64,000 nucleotides of DNA. Source: Leptobrachium leishanense (taxonomy: Eukaryota > Chordata > Amphibia > Anura > Megophryidae). Both the position numbers and the translations under genes were made by a program. The stretch spans positions 90,376,349 to 90,440,348 of the forward strand of contig CM019063.1 of NCBI GenBank assembly GCA_009667805.1, written 5' to 3'. The notes beneath the pieces are model-generated. The model was given only the letters and a program-made list of their open reading frames with translations. It was not told the DNA's origin and ran no database searches. Of the stretch, positions 20,779-31,407 are shown piece by piece. How positions within the stretch are numbered: the first letter of the stretch is position 1; each line of letters starts with the position of its first letter.

Positions 20779-20836
20779 TAAAGCCAGGCACCGCTTAAAA
20801 GGGGAGACTCTCCTCTTTTTTAGCGGTGCCTGGCTT
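20779..20836. repeat. Perfect 16-bp stem hairpin
   Basis: AAAGCCAGGCACCGCT pairs exactly with AGCGGTGCCTGGCTTT. The loop holds a second small stem, GGGGAGACTCTCCT, and T-runs. It looks like a bacterial terminator but lies inside a vertebrate MITE, so a structural or palindromic role is more likely. Confidence 0.7.
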
Positions 20837-21208
20837 TTTTTTGTGGGGAGATCGGGAGGGAGAGGGATCCGAACGCCTGGGAGATCGCCTGGCGCATCGC
20901 GCGATGATGTCATTTACGTTGGGAGGAGCTTGACTTCAGTGTCTGAGGACGCTGAAGTCAGAACGCCGCGGGACCCCAGACAGAGAGGTATCTCTGCCGG
21001 GGGTCCCACAAAGCTGATGGCGTGTGGGACACGTCCTCCTCAGCATACAGCGGGAGTAACTGAGGACGTGTCCCACACATCGTCAGCAGTGAAGGGGTTA
21101 AAAACGTATTTTTTAAAAAAAACTTTTTGTCCTTGTTTCCTGTCCCCCGGGGCACTATCCGTTTTTATTTTTAACCCTTATTTCATGGAAAACTCACTGT
21201 CCCTTTAA

Positions 21209-21449
21209 CCCTTTCGCTTCTGAGCCTTTTCACACCTCTGTGCTGAGCTCATTTTTACCGGTTTCGCTCATCATGTTTAACCGCGTTTTGAAGCCTTATT
21301 TTAATATATGACCCAGACATATTATATATCGTTCTTTCCGGCAGATTCATAATATGTCATTATTATATGTATACGTTATGTCCTGTCTGTATATTAGAAC
21401 AAAAAATGCAATAAAATTTGCGCTGAGCGCGTCCACCGCATTGAAAGGG
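21209..21449. mobile_element. piggyBac-type MITE, short copy (241 bp)
   Basis: TTAA at 21205-21208 and 21450-21453. The ends are CCCTTTCGCTTCTGAG and, inverted, CCCTTTCAATGCGGTGG. The internal words GTTCTTTCCGGCAGA and CATATTATATATC match the left part of the 19582 copy. Confidence 0.88.
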
Positions 21450-21677
21450 TTAAAAACTTTTTTTTTTTACTTTTTGTCCTTGTTTCCTGTCCCCCAGGGC
21501 ACTACCCGGACCCCCATACACCCTTTTATGGCAAATATCTAGCATATATGTCCTCTTGGAGGGCACTCTAAAAATCGAACTTTGAGTCCCATTGACTTGT
21601 ATTGAGTTCGTGTTCGAACTTTTGAAAAGTTTGAGTTCGAATGCGAACCGAACTCGGGGGTATTCGGCTCATCCCTT

Positions 21678-22411
21678 TTGGAGAGGCTGCATTGGATGCA
21701 GTATATTAAACCAAAAGGTTGGTTGGAATATTATGAATTATTTGATGCTGAAATAAAAGCCTGGAAAATATTTCACTGTTTAAAGGACTTTGTGTCATAA
21801 TTTGTGATGACCGAAATTAGACATTTGCTAAATGTGAAATATCTAACTTTTTTCTGTTCTCCATTTCTATGTTTAGCTCACTGCTTCCAGAGGTAAAGAT
21901 CAAATTTCACTCTACTAAAAGTTGCAGTTTGTGGGTAATTTGATTTAAAGCATTTTGCATTTTTTCCCTCAAGACACTCGTCCTGTATTAAAGGGGCATG
22001 CTAGCCAGCATTACCAAACTAACAACGTTAATCACTCATGGTGTACTAGGTGTCCCCAATGGCCCATGACCATCGTCTCTCTCCACATCCTGTGACAGCA
22101 TTCTAAAAAGGTGGACGTTGCCTGTAAGGTTGTTAAATTCGGACACACTGGCACAGATGATCAGCACTGGTACTACAAGGTATTTGCATTAAGATTCTTT
22201 TTGAAGCAAGCTTTGTCAGTCCTGGAGGGGCATAGAGGAAGTGCTGGAATTAAAGTGCAACTGTCATGGGCTAAATGACTTTTGCCCATTTGGCAGGGCA
22301 CCTACGGTACCTTTTGTATAGGTCAGTGTTTTTACGCTCACCTATATAATGAAAAAACTGATATATTCCATTTCAAAGTTTCTCTCTCTGCCTGGAGCCG
22401 CTGTTACGGTA
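21678..22411. other. Unassigned AT-rich spacer
   Basis: No open frame, terminal repeat or tandem structure that I can support. It separates the hAT element from the Tigger 3' end. Confidence 0.45.
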
Positions 22412-22576
22412 TTTTCTGGCGTATAAGGCTATAGGGTGTATAAGACAGCCCACTAATTTTCCAGTTAAAACATAGGTTTTGGGCAATACTTGCCGTATAA
22501 GACTACCCCCCCCCCCTCCGAGGCAACACTATTTAAGAACATTAGATTTGATTTAAATAATTTTAATTAAATTTGG

Positions 22577-23707
22577 TTATGACTTGTACTTAAAATCCTT
22601 TAAAATCCTCATCTTGTTCACCTCAGACATCATAAGTTCATCAATGACATCTTGTGGTACATTTGTAAGACAGTCATCATATGGATCTAATTCCGAATCA
22701 GATGGTGTGGCTTCAGCTTTGGCTTCCCCTTCATATTGCCACAAGTAGTTGTCCTCTATACCATCCAATGAATTTGATATGCCACACTTCTTGAAAGACT
22801 TAACTACTATTTCTGCATCAATATCGTTCCAGACTTTTATGACAAAGTTACACAAAACATCCAACTGTGGAGCACGCATGTATCCTCCTTTTGTGAATGA
22901 CTTTTTGCCGCTAACCATCCACTCATTCCACTGTTCTCGAATGCAATCTTTAAATGGCTTGCTTAGGCACACATCCAGTGGTTGTACCAACGATGTCAAT
23001 ACTGCAGGAATAACTGCCGCATCTGTGTTTATTCTTCCCAACCTTTTCTTAGTGCTGTTTGTTAAATGAGCCCTGACCATATCCCACACCAGTAGGCTAC
23101 GTTCTCGTCTAACTCCACCTTGTTGCCTACTCCATACATTATCAAGCCATAGCTTTACCCCTTCTTCATCCATCCAGCTGTTTTCATTCACATGTACAAA
23201 AACTCCAACTGGGAACTTGATCTTCAGCATTTGTTTTTCTTTTAAAAATAATCATTGGTCTTAGTTTGGCGCCACCAGCTGTACATGCTAGCACCACTGT
23301 AAAACTGGACTTCTCCTGTCCTTTTGTTTTAATTAACACTGTTTTTGCACCTTTTGAATTGACAGTTTTATTTCCAGCCATATCAAAATTCATAGGAGTT
23401 TCATCCATATTTCCGATATTACTTAATGCATAACCATGTTCTTTGCGCTATTACATATCAATGGAAATTAATTACTTTGCTGTCAAGATCTGCAGGTAAT
23501 TTTTGTGCAATTTTGGTCTTTTGCCTCAGTACCAGATTATGCCTTAACAAGAACCCAGTACACCACGATACAGTGGCCTTAAATCCTTTGCTGTAATCTG
23601 GGTTGGATTTGGCCCACTGAAGTGCCAACATACGTATGTTGTTTCGTGTCACTACATAACCATTTTGACGATGCTCATGCACCATGTCTGCTACATGATT
23701 TTCGACT
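22577..23707 (-). pseudogene. Tigger transposase, CENP-B/HTH and DDE domains
   Basis: Right to left: a helix-turn-helix/CENP-B part (EHRQNGYVVTRNNIRMLALQ, WCTGFLLRHNLVLRQKTKIA); the DDE start MDETPMNFDMAGNKTVNSKG (first Asp); KLRPMIIFKRKT; the next frame with FPVGVFVHVNENSWMDEEG; LVWDMVRAHLT (second Asp); LVQPLDVCLSKPFKD (third Asp); and an acidic tail. Three or more frames are used, so shifts exist near 23440 and 23235. All three catalytic acidic residues remain visible. In a live copy the nuclear protein would bind the terminal repeats and cut and paste the DNA at TA sites. Confidence 0.9.
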
Positions 23708-23712
23708 TCTGG

Positions 23713-24131
23713 TGTCAGGGTGGCACCTGGTGTAAGCTATGGTGGGACCCAAGGTTCAGGGGGTCTGAGCCTGGTGTGCAGGGAAACATGCTGATTGTAC
23801 CTGGATTAGGCAGATGCTGGATATACTGGAGCGCAGTACAAGGGATAAAGCAGGCGGGTGGTCAGGAAACAATCCGAGGTCAAGGGGTTGGTACAAGGTG
23901 GGTAGTCGGGCGAAGCAGAGAGTCTGGTACACAATAATCAAGAGCGATACAAGAACATAACTTATCAGGCTGGTAGCAAACAAAATACTGAAGCAAGGTA
24001 CTGAATTTGGAGTGGTCCTTTATGGGCACAGGCAGGGGTGTGGTTGTGTGTGTTTGGTGATTAACTGTGTAAGTGCTTAGAAGGAAGCACTTTTCCTGGA
24101 GCTGGTTCTGGAGCTGGCATGGTTCCTGACA
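23713..24131 (-). repeat. 3' LTR of the non-autonomous element
   Basis: Aligns base by base with 25790-26221, apart from scattered substitutions and a 13-base difference near 24074. The plus-strand ends are TGTCAGGGTG and TTCCTGACA. Confidence 0.9.
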
Positions 24132-25789
24132 GTACCCCCTCCTCAAGGGGAGGCCTCCGGACGAACCAGCTGTGGCTGGTAGCTGGGTACCTGATACAGG
24201 GTCCTGGGTGGGTATAACAAAGGTTCCCTGTGTAGTATAAGGGCCCGGTTCTTCAGGTGGGGGATCCGGACGAGTAGAAATGCCACGACCACGTAGATAC
24301 AAGGAAACAGATGGGCACTGATAGGGGTCAGGGACACCAGAATATATAGTGCCCACATATGCAGAGGGCATTGGAATAGCCTTCACCACATTCTGAGACT
24401 CTTCAGCCAGGAGTCCAGCTTTACCGGTCTGAGAGTTTTTCTTCCGATTTTTTTCCTTTTTTTTTCTCAAATTTTTTGCCCCTCTCGCCTTCTGGGGTGA
24501 CATGGACAACAGGACTGGCAAAGCTGGAAGTGCCTCTATAGTGAGGTGGCACCACAGCAGGAACCTCTTCTCCAGGTCCTTCATTGCAGGAGGAGTCACT
24601 GAGCGGCATGAAATCCTGCCAGTGTCTGCTAGGAGGAAGAGTGGTAGTAGCCCCCACATACACTGTACGTTGACCTGGGTGTCCCCTGGAGCATCGAACA
24701 GTCTACAACTCACCATCTGACTCTACGGTGTCCCAGTCATCAGACCCGGGGTCTTGTGAAAGCCAGCACCAGGAGGACGGCGGAGGTTCTTGTGGCTGGG
24801 AGTGATGGGATTCACAGTCAGGGTCAAGCTGGCAATCTTGGGTTGAGTCTCAGCCTCTTTGACGTGTAGAGCTTCCTCGAACCTTGCCAGATCTTCTCTG
24901 CGGACAACTGTCCCAATGGACGCATATATACAACCCTTGGTTAGGGGTTCTGGTCTCATGGAATTGTGGATGAGGTTGACTGTAGCCGACTCTGGAGCGG
25001 CGAAGATTCCTTGTATACAGTACGATTTTGTATCTTCAGGTGGGGGATCATCCCGCGGTACTGGGTAGACGGGGGAAGCAGCACTGCTAATGAGTTGCTG
25101 TCTGGGAGTAATGGGAGGTAGCCCTGGGGTCTGGATTGTCATAACCTCCATGGGAATTGGAGGTTCTGGCTCAGCAGATAAGGTGGTTTCATAGTCTATA
25201 GGTTCACCCTCCTCTACAGGGCTAGTCTCCATGGACGTTATACTCCTTGGCACAGCAGACACAGGTACAAGAAGTTCAGTGGGGTGACTCCTGCTGGCAG
25301 CAGGAGTGGACACAGGGCCTTCTGGGTGCAGACTTGTTAACCTGCAGTCTCCTGGCTGCAGGCCTGGGAGCCTGCAGCCTCCTGGCTGCAGGCCTGGTTT
25401 CAGGTGCAGATAATTGGGGATGGGGTTCATCTCTGAGCACCCAAGTTGATGTCGACACAGGCTTTTTTATAGGGGTTCGCTGTGAGACCGTAGTCGGCTC
25501 AGGTAAGGGAGCTGGTCTTTTCGGGGGTCTTAAGGGACAGGCTACGAGCCAGTGGGAGGAGGCCACACAGTACATCCAGAGACCCTCCGCTAGTCTTCGG
25601 GCATGTTCCTCTGGAGCTAATGGGCCTTTACTCCTCCTCACAGGGCACAGGGGGAACACACACCTTGACGGAGGGGTCTCTTAGAGAGTCCATGATGTTC
25701 CATAGGTCCTCCAGCACCACACATAACGTAGTTGATCTCATCCAGGACTGGCAGTATCCCCGCAGGCTCAGTTGTTGGCCTCAGTATTC
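24132..25789 (-). pseudogene. Gag-like proline-rich coding remnant
   Basis: The minus-strand frames 25659-25276, 25430-24723 and 24716-23880 overlap. They contain a degraded zinc-knuckle region (EGLWMYCVASSHWLVACPLR), where the first Cys of CX2CX4HX4C reads Trp, followed by proline-rich low-complexity sequence. PPPEDTKSYCIQG and PPPEEPGPYTTQG are internal repeats. I do not recognise a specific gag family. A C-terminal run of Lys/Glu (KKKEKNRKKN) comes from a poly-T tract. The function is probably RNA packaging in trans, by inference. Confidence 0.5.
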
Positions 25790-26221
25790 TGTCAGGGTGA
25801 CATCTGGCGCGAGCCATGGTTGGACCCAAGGTTCAGGGGGTTGGAGCCTGGTGTGCAGGTAAACACGCTGATTGTACCTGGATTAGGCAGATGCTGGATT
25901 TACTGGAGAGCAGTACAAGGGATAAAGCAGGCGGGTGGTCAGGAAACAATCCGAGGTCAAGGGGTTGGTACAAGGTGGGTAGTCAGGCGAAGCAGAGAGT
26001 CTGGTACACAATAGTCAAGAGCGATACAGGAACACAACTTATCAGGTTGGGAGCAAACTCGATACTGAGGCAAGGTACTGAATAGGGAGTGGTCCTTTAT
26101 GGACACAGGCAGGGGTGTGGTTGTGTGTGTTTGGTGATTAACTGTGTATTTGCCGGTAGTAAGTGCTTAGAAGGCAGCACTTTTCCTGGAGCTGGTTCTG
26201 GAGATGGTGTGGTTCCTGACA
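25790..26221 (-). repeat. 5' LTR of the non-autonomous element
   Basis: 432 bp, the partner of 23713-24131. It carries GTATTTGCCGGTA, absent from the other LTR, near 26147. Confidence 0.9.
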
Positions 26222-26226
26222 TCTGG

Positions 26227-26466
26227 CCAATGTGGGGTGCCTCTTCTTAATGTACACTTACTCCTTGTCATACTCTTTAATGCATCTTCATTTGCTTTCG
26301 AGTCTTGTACCATCTTTTCTGTTACTCCATATTGTCTTGGAGCAGCACAGTTTTTATGTTCCATGGCAAAGTTTACAACTTTCAGTTTGAAACTGGCTTC
26401 ATATTTCCTTCTTCTTGCTGGAGGCATGATGGGGTCTTGTCTACCAGCCATTTTGTTTACATACAA
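26227..26466 (-). pseudogene. Tigger transposase N-terminal HTH
   Basis: The frame from 26466 has MPPARRRKYEASFKLKVVNF, AMEHKNCAAPRQYGVTEKMV and RRGTPHWPDV, the N-terminal DNA-binding helix-turn-helix of a Tigger/pogo transposase. It is the 5' part of the gene at 22577-23707. The two join when the LTR element and one copy of TCTGG are ignored. There are also point changes (for example WCKA to SKA near VQDSKANED). Confidence 0.88.
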
Positions 26467-26539
26467 GCCTAGCTTGTATTATAAAGCATTTGTTTTTAAC
26501 ACCCTAGTTGCAAAAAATTTAACAAAATAAGAAAATCAC

Positions 26540-27461
26540 TGTCACGCTCTCAGCCTGGTGACCCAGGTTATTGTATTGTTCATATTCCAGGCCAGAGTTT
26601 ACACATGTCTGCCCCAATTCCACTCCAGGATTTCACTGCAGCCTGACTAGTCAGACCACCTGACCTAGGGCACATACCCTATATAAGACTACCACTCTCT
26701 TGCTGCAGTGCTATAGGGTCTTCCTGTTTTCTGTGAATTTGCCATTACCCCAGTGTTTGTGTAATTGTCTCTGTTCTTTTTTCCCCTTTTGTATTTTTGC
26801 TTTGCTGTTTTGTTCCCTGTTCCCTTTGATTATTCCTTCTGTTAGCCTTGTCATTTTCTTTTTGTATACCTTATTGCTTCCTGGTATCTTGGTTTCTTTC
26901 CCCTCTTTGCTGCTCTTTGCTTTAGGTCCTTGTTGATCTTCTGTGTACCGAACCTGTCTTATACTATGGACTACTCTCTGTGTTTTCCCTCTTCTACCGC
27001 ACTGCGTTTATAATTGTTATTTATTTTTCTGTATTCCAGTACTTTTGTTTTCCCTTTAGATCTGCTACGGCCACCTAAGGACCATTTAGCTTAGGATATC
27101 CTTTTGCTTTCCTGCTGTCCATGTGTCTGTATACTTTGGCTTCTTTTAACCCTTGCCTGTTCTGCTGGTTATTGTATTTTCACCAAGTATCACCCAGCAG
27201 TGTGCTAATTTCACCGTTTCCCCTTTGTAGATCAGATACAGCCCCCTAAGGACCATTGTATAAGTTCAGGGTTCCCTTTTGGTTGGCTGCTGTGTGTATC
27301 TGTGTTTCTGGCTACCCTTGCCTTGCTTTCTGGTCATTATTTTTGTCTTGTGTGCTGTCCTCATTTACTGTATGTTTCTCTGTTGCTTGCACCCCTGCCT
27401 TTTAGGGCTTTTAGTCCTGCAATACGGGGCAACCCAGCTCTCTCCAGATGCCACCCTGACA
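26540..27461 (+). mobile_element. Solo LTR with exact 5-bp duplication
   Basis: TGTCACGCTCTCAGCC at the start and CCACCCTGACA at the end, flanked by ATCAC at 26535-26539 and 27462-27466. CCCTATATAAGACTACC near 26677 is a good TATA box for the plus orientation. The 3' half is T-rich and holds a roughly 170-base spaced duplication (GATCTGCTACGGCCACCTAA near 27060, GATCAGATACAGCCCCCTAA near 27232). No internal region or second LTR is present, so it arose by LTR-LTR recombination. Confidence 0.85.
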
Positions 27462-27466
27462 ATCAC

Positions 27467-28061
27467 CTTATATATGTAAAAATCCCATAGACACTAGGGA
27501 TCATATATGCAAACGAAAAAGAACCAAAGCAAATGGTGCAATATTCGTAAGGAGGGTGGAAATTTCCATAATGAAATACATATAAGGTTTGCAATCACAT
27601 TTATCTATCTGATTAAAACGATGGTCCTTCTACATATGCACATTTGCACAGCAGTGCTCAAATACAAATCAGTGTACTGAATTATTTACAGCAGCTTCAA
27701 GCATTCAAGTGTCGGCAATAAACAGTGCAAAGACACAAAGTGTCGATATAGAATTACGTGAAGTGCCACATACAGCAAACACCATGTACATTCCCAAAGT
27801 GACAGTTTAGTACAAACGTATGCAGCAGTTCCAACTCCAAATGTATATATACACACACAGGATGGATAAAAGAATACAATATAGTGTAATAATGGTAAAA
27901 ATATATAAAATACCATTATTAAATTTTGATGATTACACTCACATGATTCTGAGCCTTTTTCTCAGATGTGAGCAAACCAAGGTCAATGAGGTTACTGAGA
28001 ATAGACAGCAGCACAAGCGCTTCTCCGAAGTGACTTAGTAATAGAATATAATGTCTTACTT
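27467..28061. other. Unassigned AT-rich repeat-like sequence
   Basis: Contains CTCACATGATTCTGAG pairing with CTCAGATGTGAG (27937-27971) and many AAAGTG/AAGTGC words like those at 44400-45780. It might be the non-coding end of a Penelope-like element. No coding sequence is seen. Confidence 0.35.
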
Positions 28062-28142
28062 AGAAACATAGAAAAAATGTCGGCAGATAAGAACCTTTCG
28101 GCCCATCTAGTCTGCCCAATTACATGGATACTTTACCTGGAT

Positions 28143-29905
28143 TTATCTTTTGTTTAGGATAGCCTTATGCCTATCCCATGCTTGCTTAAATTCAATTACT
28201 GTTTTGGCCTCTACCACTTCTACTGGAAGACTGTTCCATGTATCCACCACCCTCTCAGTAAAATAATGCTTCCTGATGTTACTTTTAAACCTTTGCCCCT
28301 CTAATCTAAGACTATGTCCTCTTGTTTTGCTATTTTGTTTCCTTTTAAATATACTCCCTTCCTCTACCTTGTGGATTCCCTTTAGGTATTTAAATGTTTC
28401 TATCATATCTCCTCTGTCTTGTCTTTTTTCCAAGCTGTACATGTTAAGATCATTAAGCCTTTCCTGGTAACTTTTCTCCTTCAAGCCGTACACCATTTTA
28501 GTAGCCCTTCTCTGAACTCTCTCTAAGATGTCTATATCCTTCTGGAGATACGGTCTCCAGTACTGCACACAGTACTCCAAGTGAGGTCTCACCAGTGCTC
28601 TGTACAGTGGCATGAGCACTTCCCTTTTCCTACTGCTAATACCTCTCCCTACACAACCAAGCATTCTGCTAGCATTTCCTGCTGCTCTATTACATTGACT
28701 ACTTACCCTTAGATCCTCTGAAATAATGACCCCTAAATCCCTTTCCTCAGATGTTGAGGTTAGGACTGTATCAAATATTCTATATTCAGCCCTTGGGTTT
28801 TTACGTCCCAGGTGCATTATCTTGCACTTATCCACATTAAAACTCAATTGCCACAACTCCGACCATTTTTTTAGTTTACCTAAATCATTTGTCATTTGGC
28901 TGATCCCTCCAGGAACGTCAACCCTGTTGCAAATCTTTGTGTCATCCGCAAAAAGACATACTTTTCCATTAATACCTTCTGCAATATCACTAATAAAAAT
29001 ATTAAAGAGAATGGGTCCAAGTACTGACCCCTGAGGTACCCCACTGGTAACAAGACCTTGCGCCGAATAAACTCCATTTACCACAACCCTCTGTTGCCTG
29101 TCACTCAGCCACTGCCTAATCCATTCAACAATATTGGAATCCAAGATCAAAGATTGCAATTTATTGATAAGCCTTCTATGCGGAACAGTATCAAAAGCCT
29201 TACTGAAATCTAAATAAGCAATGTCTACTGCACCACCTGTGTCTATTATTTTTGTTACCCAATCAAAAAAATCAATAAGATTAGTTTGGCATGATCTCCC
29301 TGAGGTAAACCCATGTTGTTTCTGATCCTGTAATCTATGTGTTTTTAGATGTTCAACAATCCTTTCCTTTAACATGGTTTCCATTAATTTCCCCACTACT
29401 GACGTAAGACTAACTGGCCTATAGTTCCCCGATTCCTCCCTACTACCCTTCTTGTAAATGGGCACAACATTTGCTAATTTCCAGTCTTCTGGGACGACTC
29501 CCGTTAACAAGGATTGGTTAAATAAATCTGTTAACGGTTTTGCGATTACATCACTGAGCTCTTTTAATAATTTAGGGCCATCAGGCCCCATTGACTTATT
29601 TGTCTTTACTTTAGACAGCTGCTGTAGTACCTCCTCCTCTGTAAACTCATATGTAAATGTCTCTTTAGTGTTTCCTCCTAACTGAGGTCCCTTTCCTTCC
29701 TTTTCTTCTGCAAAGACTGAACAAAAATATTCATTGAGGCAGTCAGCTTGACTTTTATCCTCTTCTACATACCTTCCTTCCTTTGTTTTTAATCTAGCTA
29801 ATCCTTGTTTTACTTTTCTTTTCTCGTTTATGTATCTAAAAAATGTTTTGTCCCCCTTTTTTACTGACTGAGCTATTTTCTCTTCTGCGTGTGCTTTGGA
29901 AGCCC
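28143..29905 (-). pseudogene. CR1 reverse transcriptase
   Basis: The open frame 29591-28143 (482 residues) is uninterrupted and extends upstream in sequence to about 29905. Visible in order: VPIYKKGSREESGNYRPVSL; QHGFTSGRSCQTNLIDFFDW; VDIAYLDFSKAFDTVPHR (first Asp); SGVPQGSVLGPILFNIFISD; CLFADDTKI (catalytic FADD); then the thumb (EERDLGVIISEDL) and the C-terminal ARMLGCVGRG-like and SLEKRQDRGDMIETFKYLKG regions. It lacks an intact upstream endonuclease in the same frame. In a live LINE the enzyme primes cDNA synthesis at a nicked chromosomal site. Confidence 0.92.
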
Positions 29906-30508
29906 TTATAAATTGCTTTGCCTCTTTCTGCCTAATCTTATAGGTTTGCCTATCTTCTTCACTCTGAGTATTTTATAATTATTGAATGCTATCTTTTTGT
30001 TCTTCACTATTTTGGCCACTTCTGCAGAGTACCACAGTGGTTTCTTCCCTTTTTTGTTTTTGCTAACAAGCCAAATGCAATTTCCTGTGGCCTTCAATAA
30101 TGCTTCCTTTAAATAATCCCATTTCTCCTGGACTCCCTTTAACCTCCTCCAGTCTGATAATGACTCCTTCACACAAAATCTCATTTTAGAAAAATCTGTT
30201 TTTTTAAAGTCTAAAACTTTTGTTTTTGTGTGGTGCGGCTCCATCCCTGTTCTTATATTAAACCACACTGACTGGTGATCACTAGATCCCAAATTTTCAC
30301 CTACAACAACGTCCGATACCAAACCTCCATTTGTGAGTATTAAATCCAATATGGCCTCTTTACGGGTCGGCTCCTCAACTACTTGTGTTAGAGATAATCC
30401 CAGTAAGGAGTTTAGAATATTTGTACTCCTGGTGCACCCAGGTATTTTGGTTTTCCAGTTCACATCAGGAAGATTAAAGTCCCCCATGATAATAACTTCC
30501 CCCTTCAA
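29906..30508 (-). pseudogene. CR1 apurinic-type endonuclease, C-terminal part
   Basis: MGDFNLPDVNWKTKIPGC contains the GDFN motif, and SSDHQSVWFNI contains the catalytic SDH motif of LINE AP-like endonucleases. The linker toward RT follows (KKPLWYSAEVAKIVKNKKIA). The N-terminal half of the nuclease is missing, and a frame change near 29906 separates it from RT. This confirms the CR1/L2 (Jockey-group) layout. Confidence 0.9.
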
Positions 30509-30511
30509 TCT

Positions 30512-31087
30512 TAAGGTCGTTCGGTGTCTTCCTCACACACATTCCATATATACCAGAGACAGAGAAGGGAGGGTCGGAGAAGGCTCTGGACCGTGCGAGT
30601 GAATTTACCTGTTTTCCAACTATTATTCCTAATACTCCTATTCAATGTGTGGTTTTCTCTGGGAAAGATTAATTTATCTTGTCATCCCAAGGTTTGATCA
30701 GAACTGTTGGCGCATCGACTAACTCACTGGTGATGGCATTTTCACTATGAAAAACACATTTCTAAACTTTCTGCTTTTGGAGCACTGACACAAATCAGAA
30801 CTCCAGAACCTTTTTCCAAAGTATATAAGTTTAATACAATCCTTATCAAGGATAATTTTGTAACGAATGTAATTTTAACCCCTTCACTACCCATTATCAA
30901 ATATACTTGATCTTTGAAAGCAGCTGGAGATGCCCAAGGTTGAGTATACGCAATCTGGCCTGATTCTGGAGAAATGTAGTGGAATTTAATTTACTGTGTA
31001 TGTTATTCTAGAACATAGCCGGAATAATTTTAATTAGGCATGACTGCTGTCATGTTGAAATGATCTGGAAAGTTTGCATTTTTTTTC
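30512..31087. other. Unassigned spacer
   Basis: TTTTAACCCCTTCACTACCC near 30872 resembles a piggyBac-type MITE end, but I found no partner. Otherwise nothing is recognisable. Confidence 0.4.
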
Positions 31088-31091
31088 TTAG

Positions 31092-31403
31092 CCCCTTAAC
31101 GCGCCTTGACGTACTAGGCCGTCCTGGCAACCGGTGGGCTTTGAAGACGCAGGTCGTACAGGTACACCCTGCTGGTTTCAATGGGACCACCTTGGCCCCT
31201 CCAGGCAGCCTATGCTTGCCAACGCATGGCACGCGGCATTGGCTGCACAGGGACAGCCTGAACTCAGTACGTCCCCCCTCAAACCAATGTTGGTTGCAGG
31301 GCGCACTCTGTGCCTCGTGACAGCACCTGTCGGCAAGGTGTACCTGTACACCTCGCCGGCATTTAGCCATCCCTGATGGGCGACGCCGGCCGGCATTAAA
31401 GGA
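31092..31403. mobile_element. Possible piggyBac-type MITE (312 bp)
   Basis: Flanked by TTAG (31088-31091) and TTAA (31404-31407). The ends CCCCTTAACGC and, inverted, TCCTTTAATGC are similar. Inside, ACAGGTACACC pairs with GGTGTACCTGT. It is GC-rich compared with its neighbours. The left TTAG weakens the call. Confidence 0.45.
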
Positions 31404-31407
31404 TTAA

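Larger units (their letters stand above)
19582..21097. mobile_element. piggyBac-type MITE, long copy with nested MITE
   Basis: TTAA at 19578-19581 and 21098-21101 flanks a 1,516-bp insert. The ends CCCTTTCACTGCTGA and, inverted, CCCCTTCACTGCTGA agree over 15 bases. The left 220 bases match the short MITE at 21209. The interior contains a GGCTAGGGTCAGAC MITE and a hairpin. No transposase frame is present. Confidence 0.85.
19051..21677. mobile_element. Non-autonomous hAT (TAGGGATGAGC ends)
   Basis: The left end TAGGGATGAGCTATTCGGTT and the right end (inverted AAGGGATGAGCCGAATACCC) match the ends of the full hAT at 37771-43046, in reverse orientation. TTGAAGAG (19043-19050) and TTGGAGAG (21678-21685) form an 8-bp duplication with one mismatch. 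Subterminal TTCGAAC/GTTCGAA words are dense. The transposase gene is gone. An internal block of GGAAAACTCACTG...GGGCACTACCCGG type is present twice, each copy with a piggyBac-type MITE at the same place. Confidence 0.88.
23713..26221 (-). mobile_element. Short non-autonomous LTR retroelement (gag-type only)
   Basis: Two LTRs (23713-24131 and 25790-26221) start TGTCAGG and end TGACA on the element strand. TCTGG occurs at 23708-23712 and 26222-26226, an exact 5-bp duplication. A purine tract GAGGAGGGGGTAC on the minus strand next to 24132 fits a polypurine primer and sets the orientation. Only about 1.66 kb lies between the LTRs, with no RT or integrase, so it must have relied on another element. 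It splits the Tigger transposase gene between its N-terminal and CENP-B parts. Confidence 0.9.
22412..26534 (-). mobile_element. Tigger/pogo transposon, interrupted
   Basis: The left end near 22412 (GTTACGGTATTTTCTGGCGT) with the repeated words GTATAAGAC matches the style of pogo/Tigger termini. The transposase gene runs right to left and is broken by an LTR element at 23713-26221. The right terminal repeat was not found, and a solo LTR begins at 26540, so that end is lost or unrecognised. Confidence 0.8.
28062..30511 (-). mobile_element. CR1-type LINE, 5' truncated
   Basis: Runs right to left and ends at 28062 with the CR1-like 3' tail CCGAAAGGTTCTTATCTGCC and TTTCTATGTTTCTA. It contains the C-terminal part of the endonuclease and a complete RT. 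The 5' end is lost at about 30511. A 300-bp 3' piece of the same family lies at 45125-45424. Confidence 0.92.

Noticed and set aside
20779..20836. Rho-independent terminator
   Set aside because: Stem plus T-run resembles one, but the DNA is vertebrate and inside a MITE.
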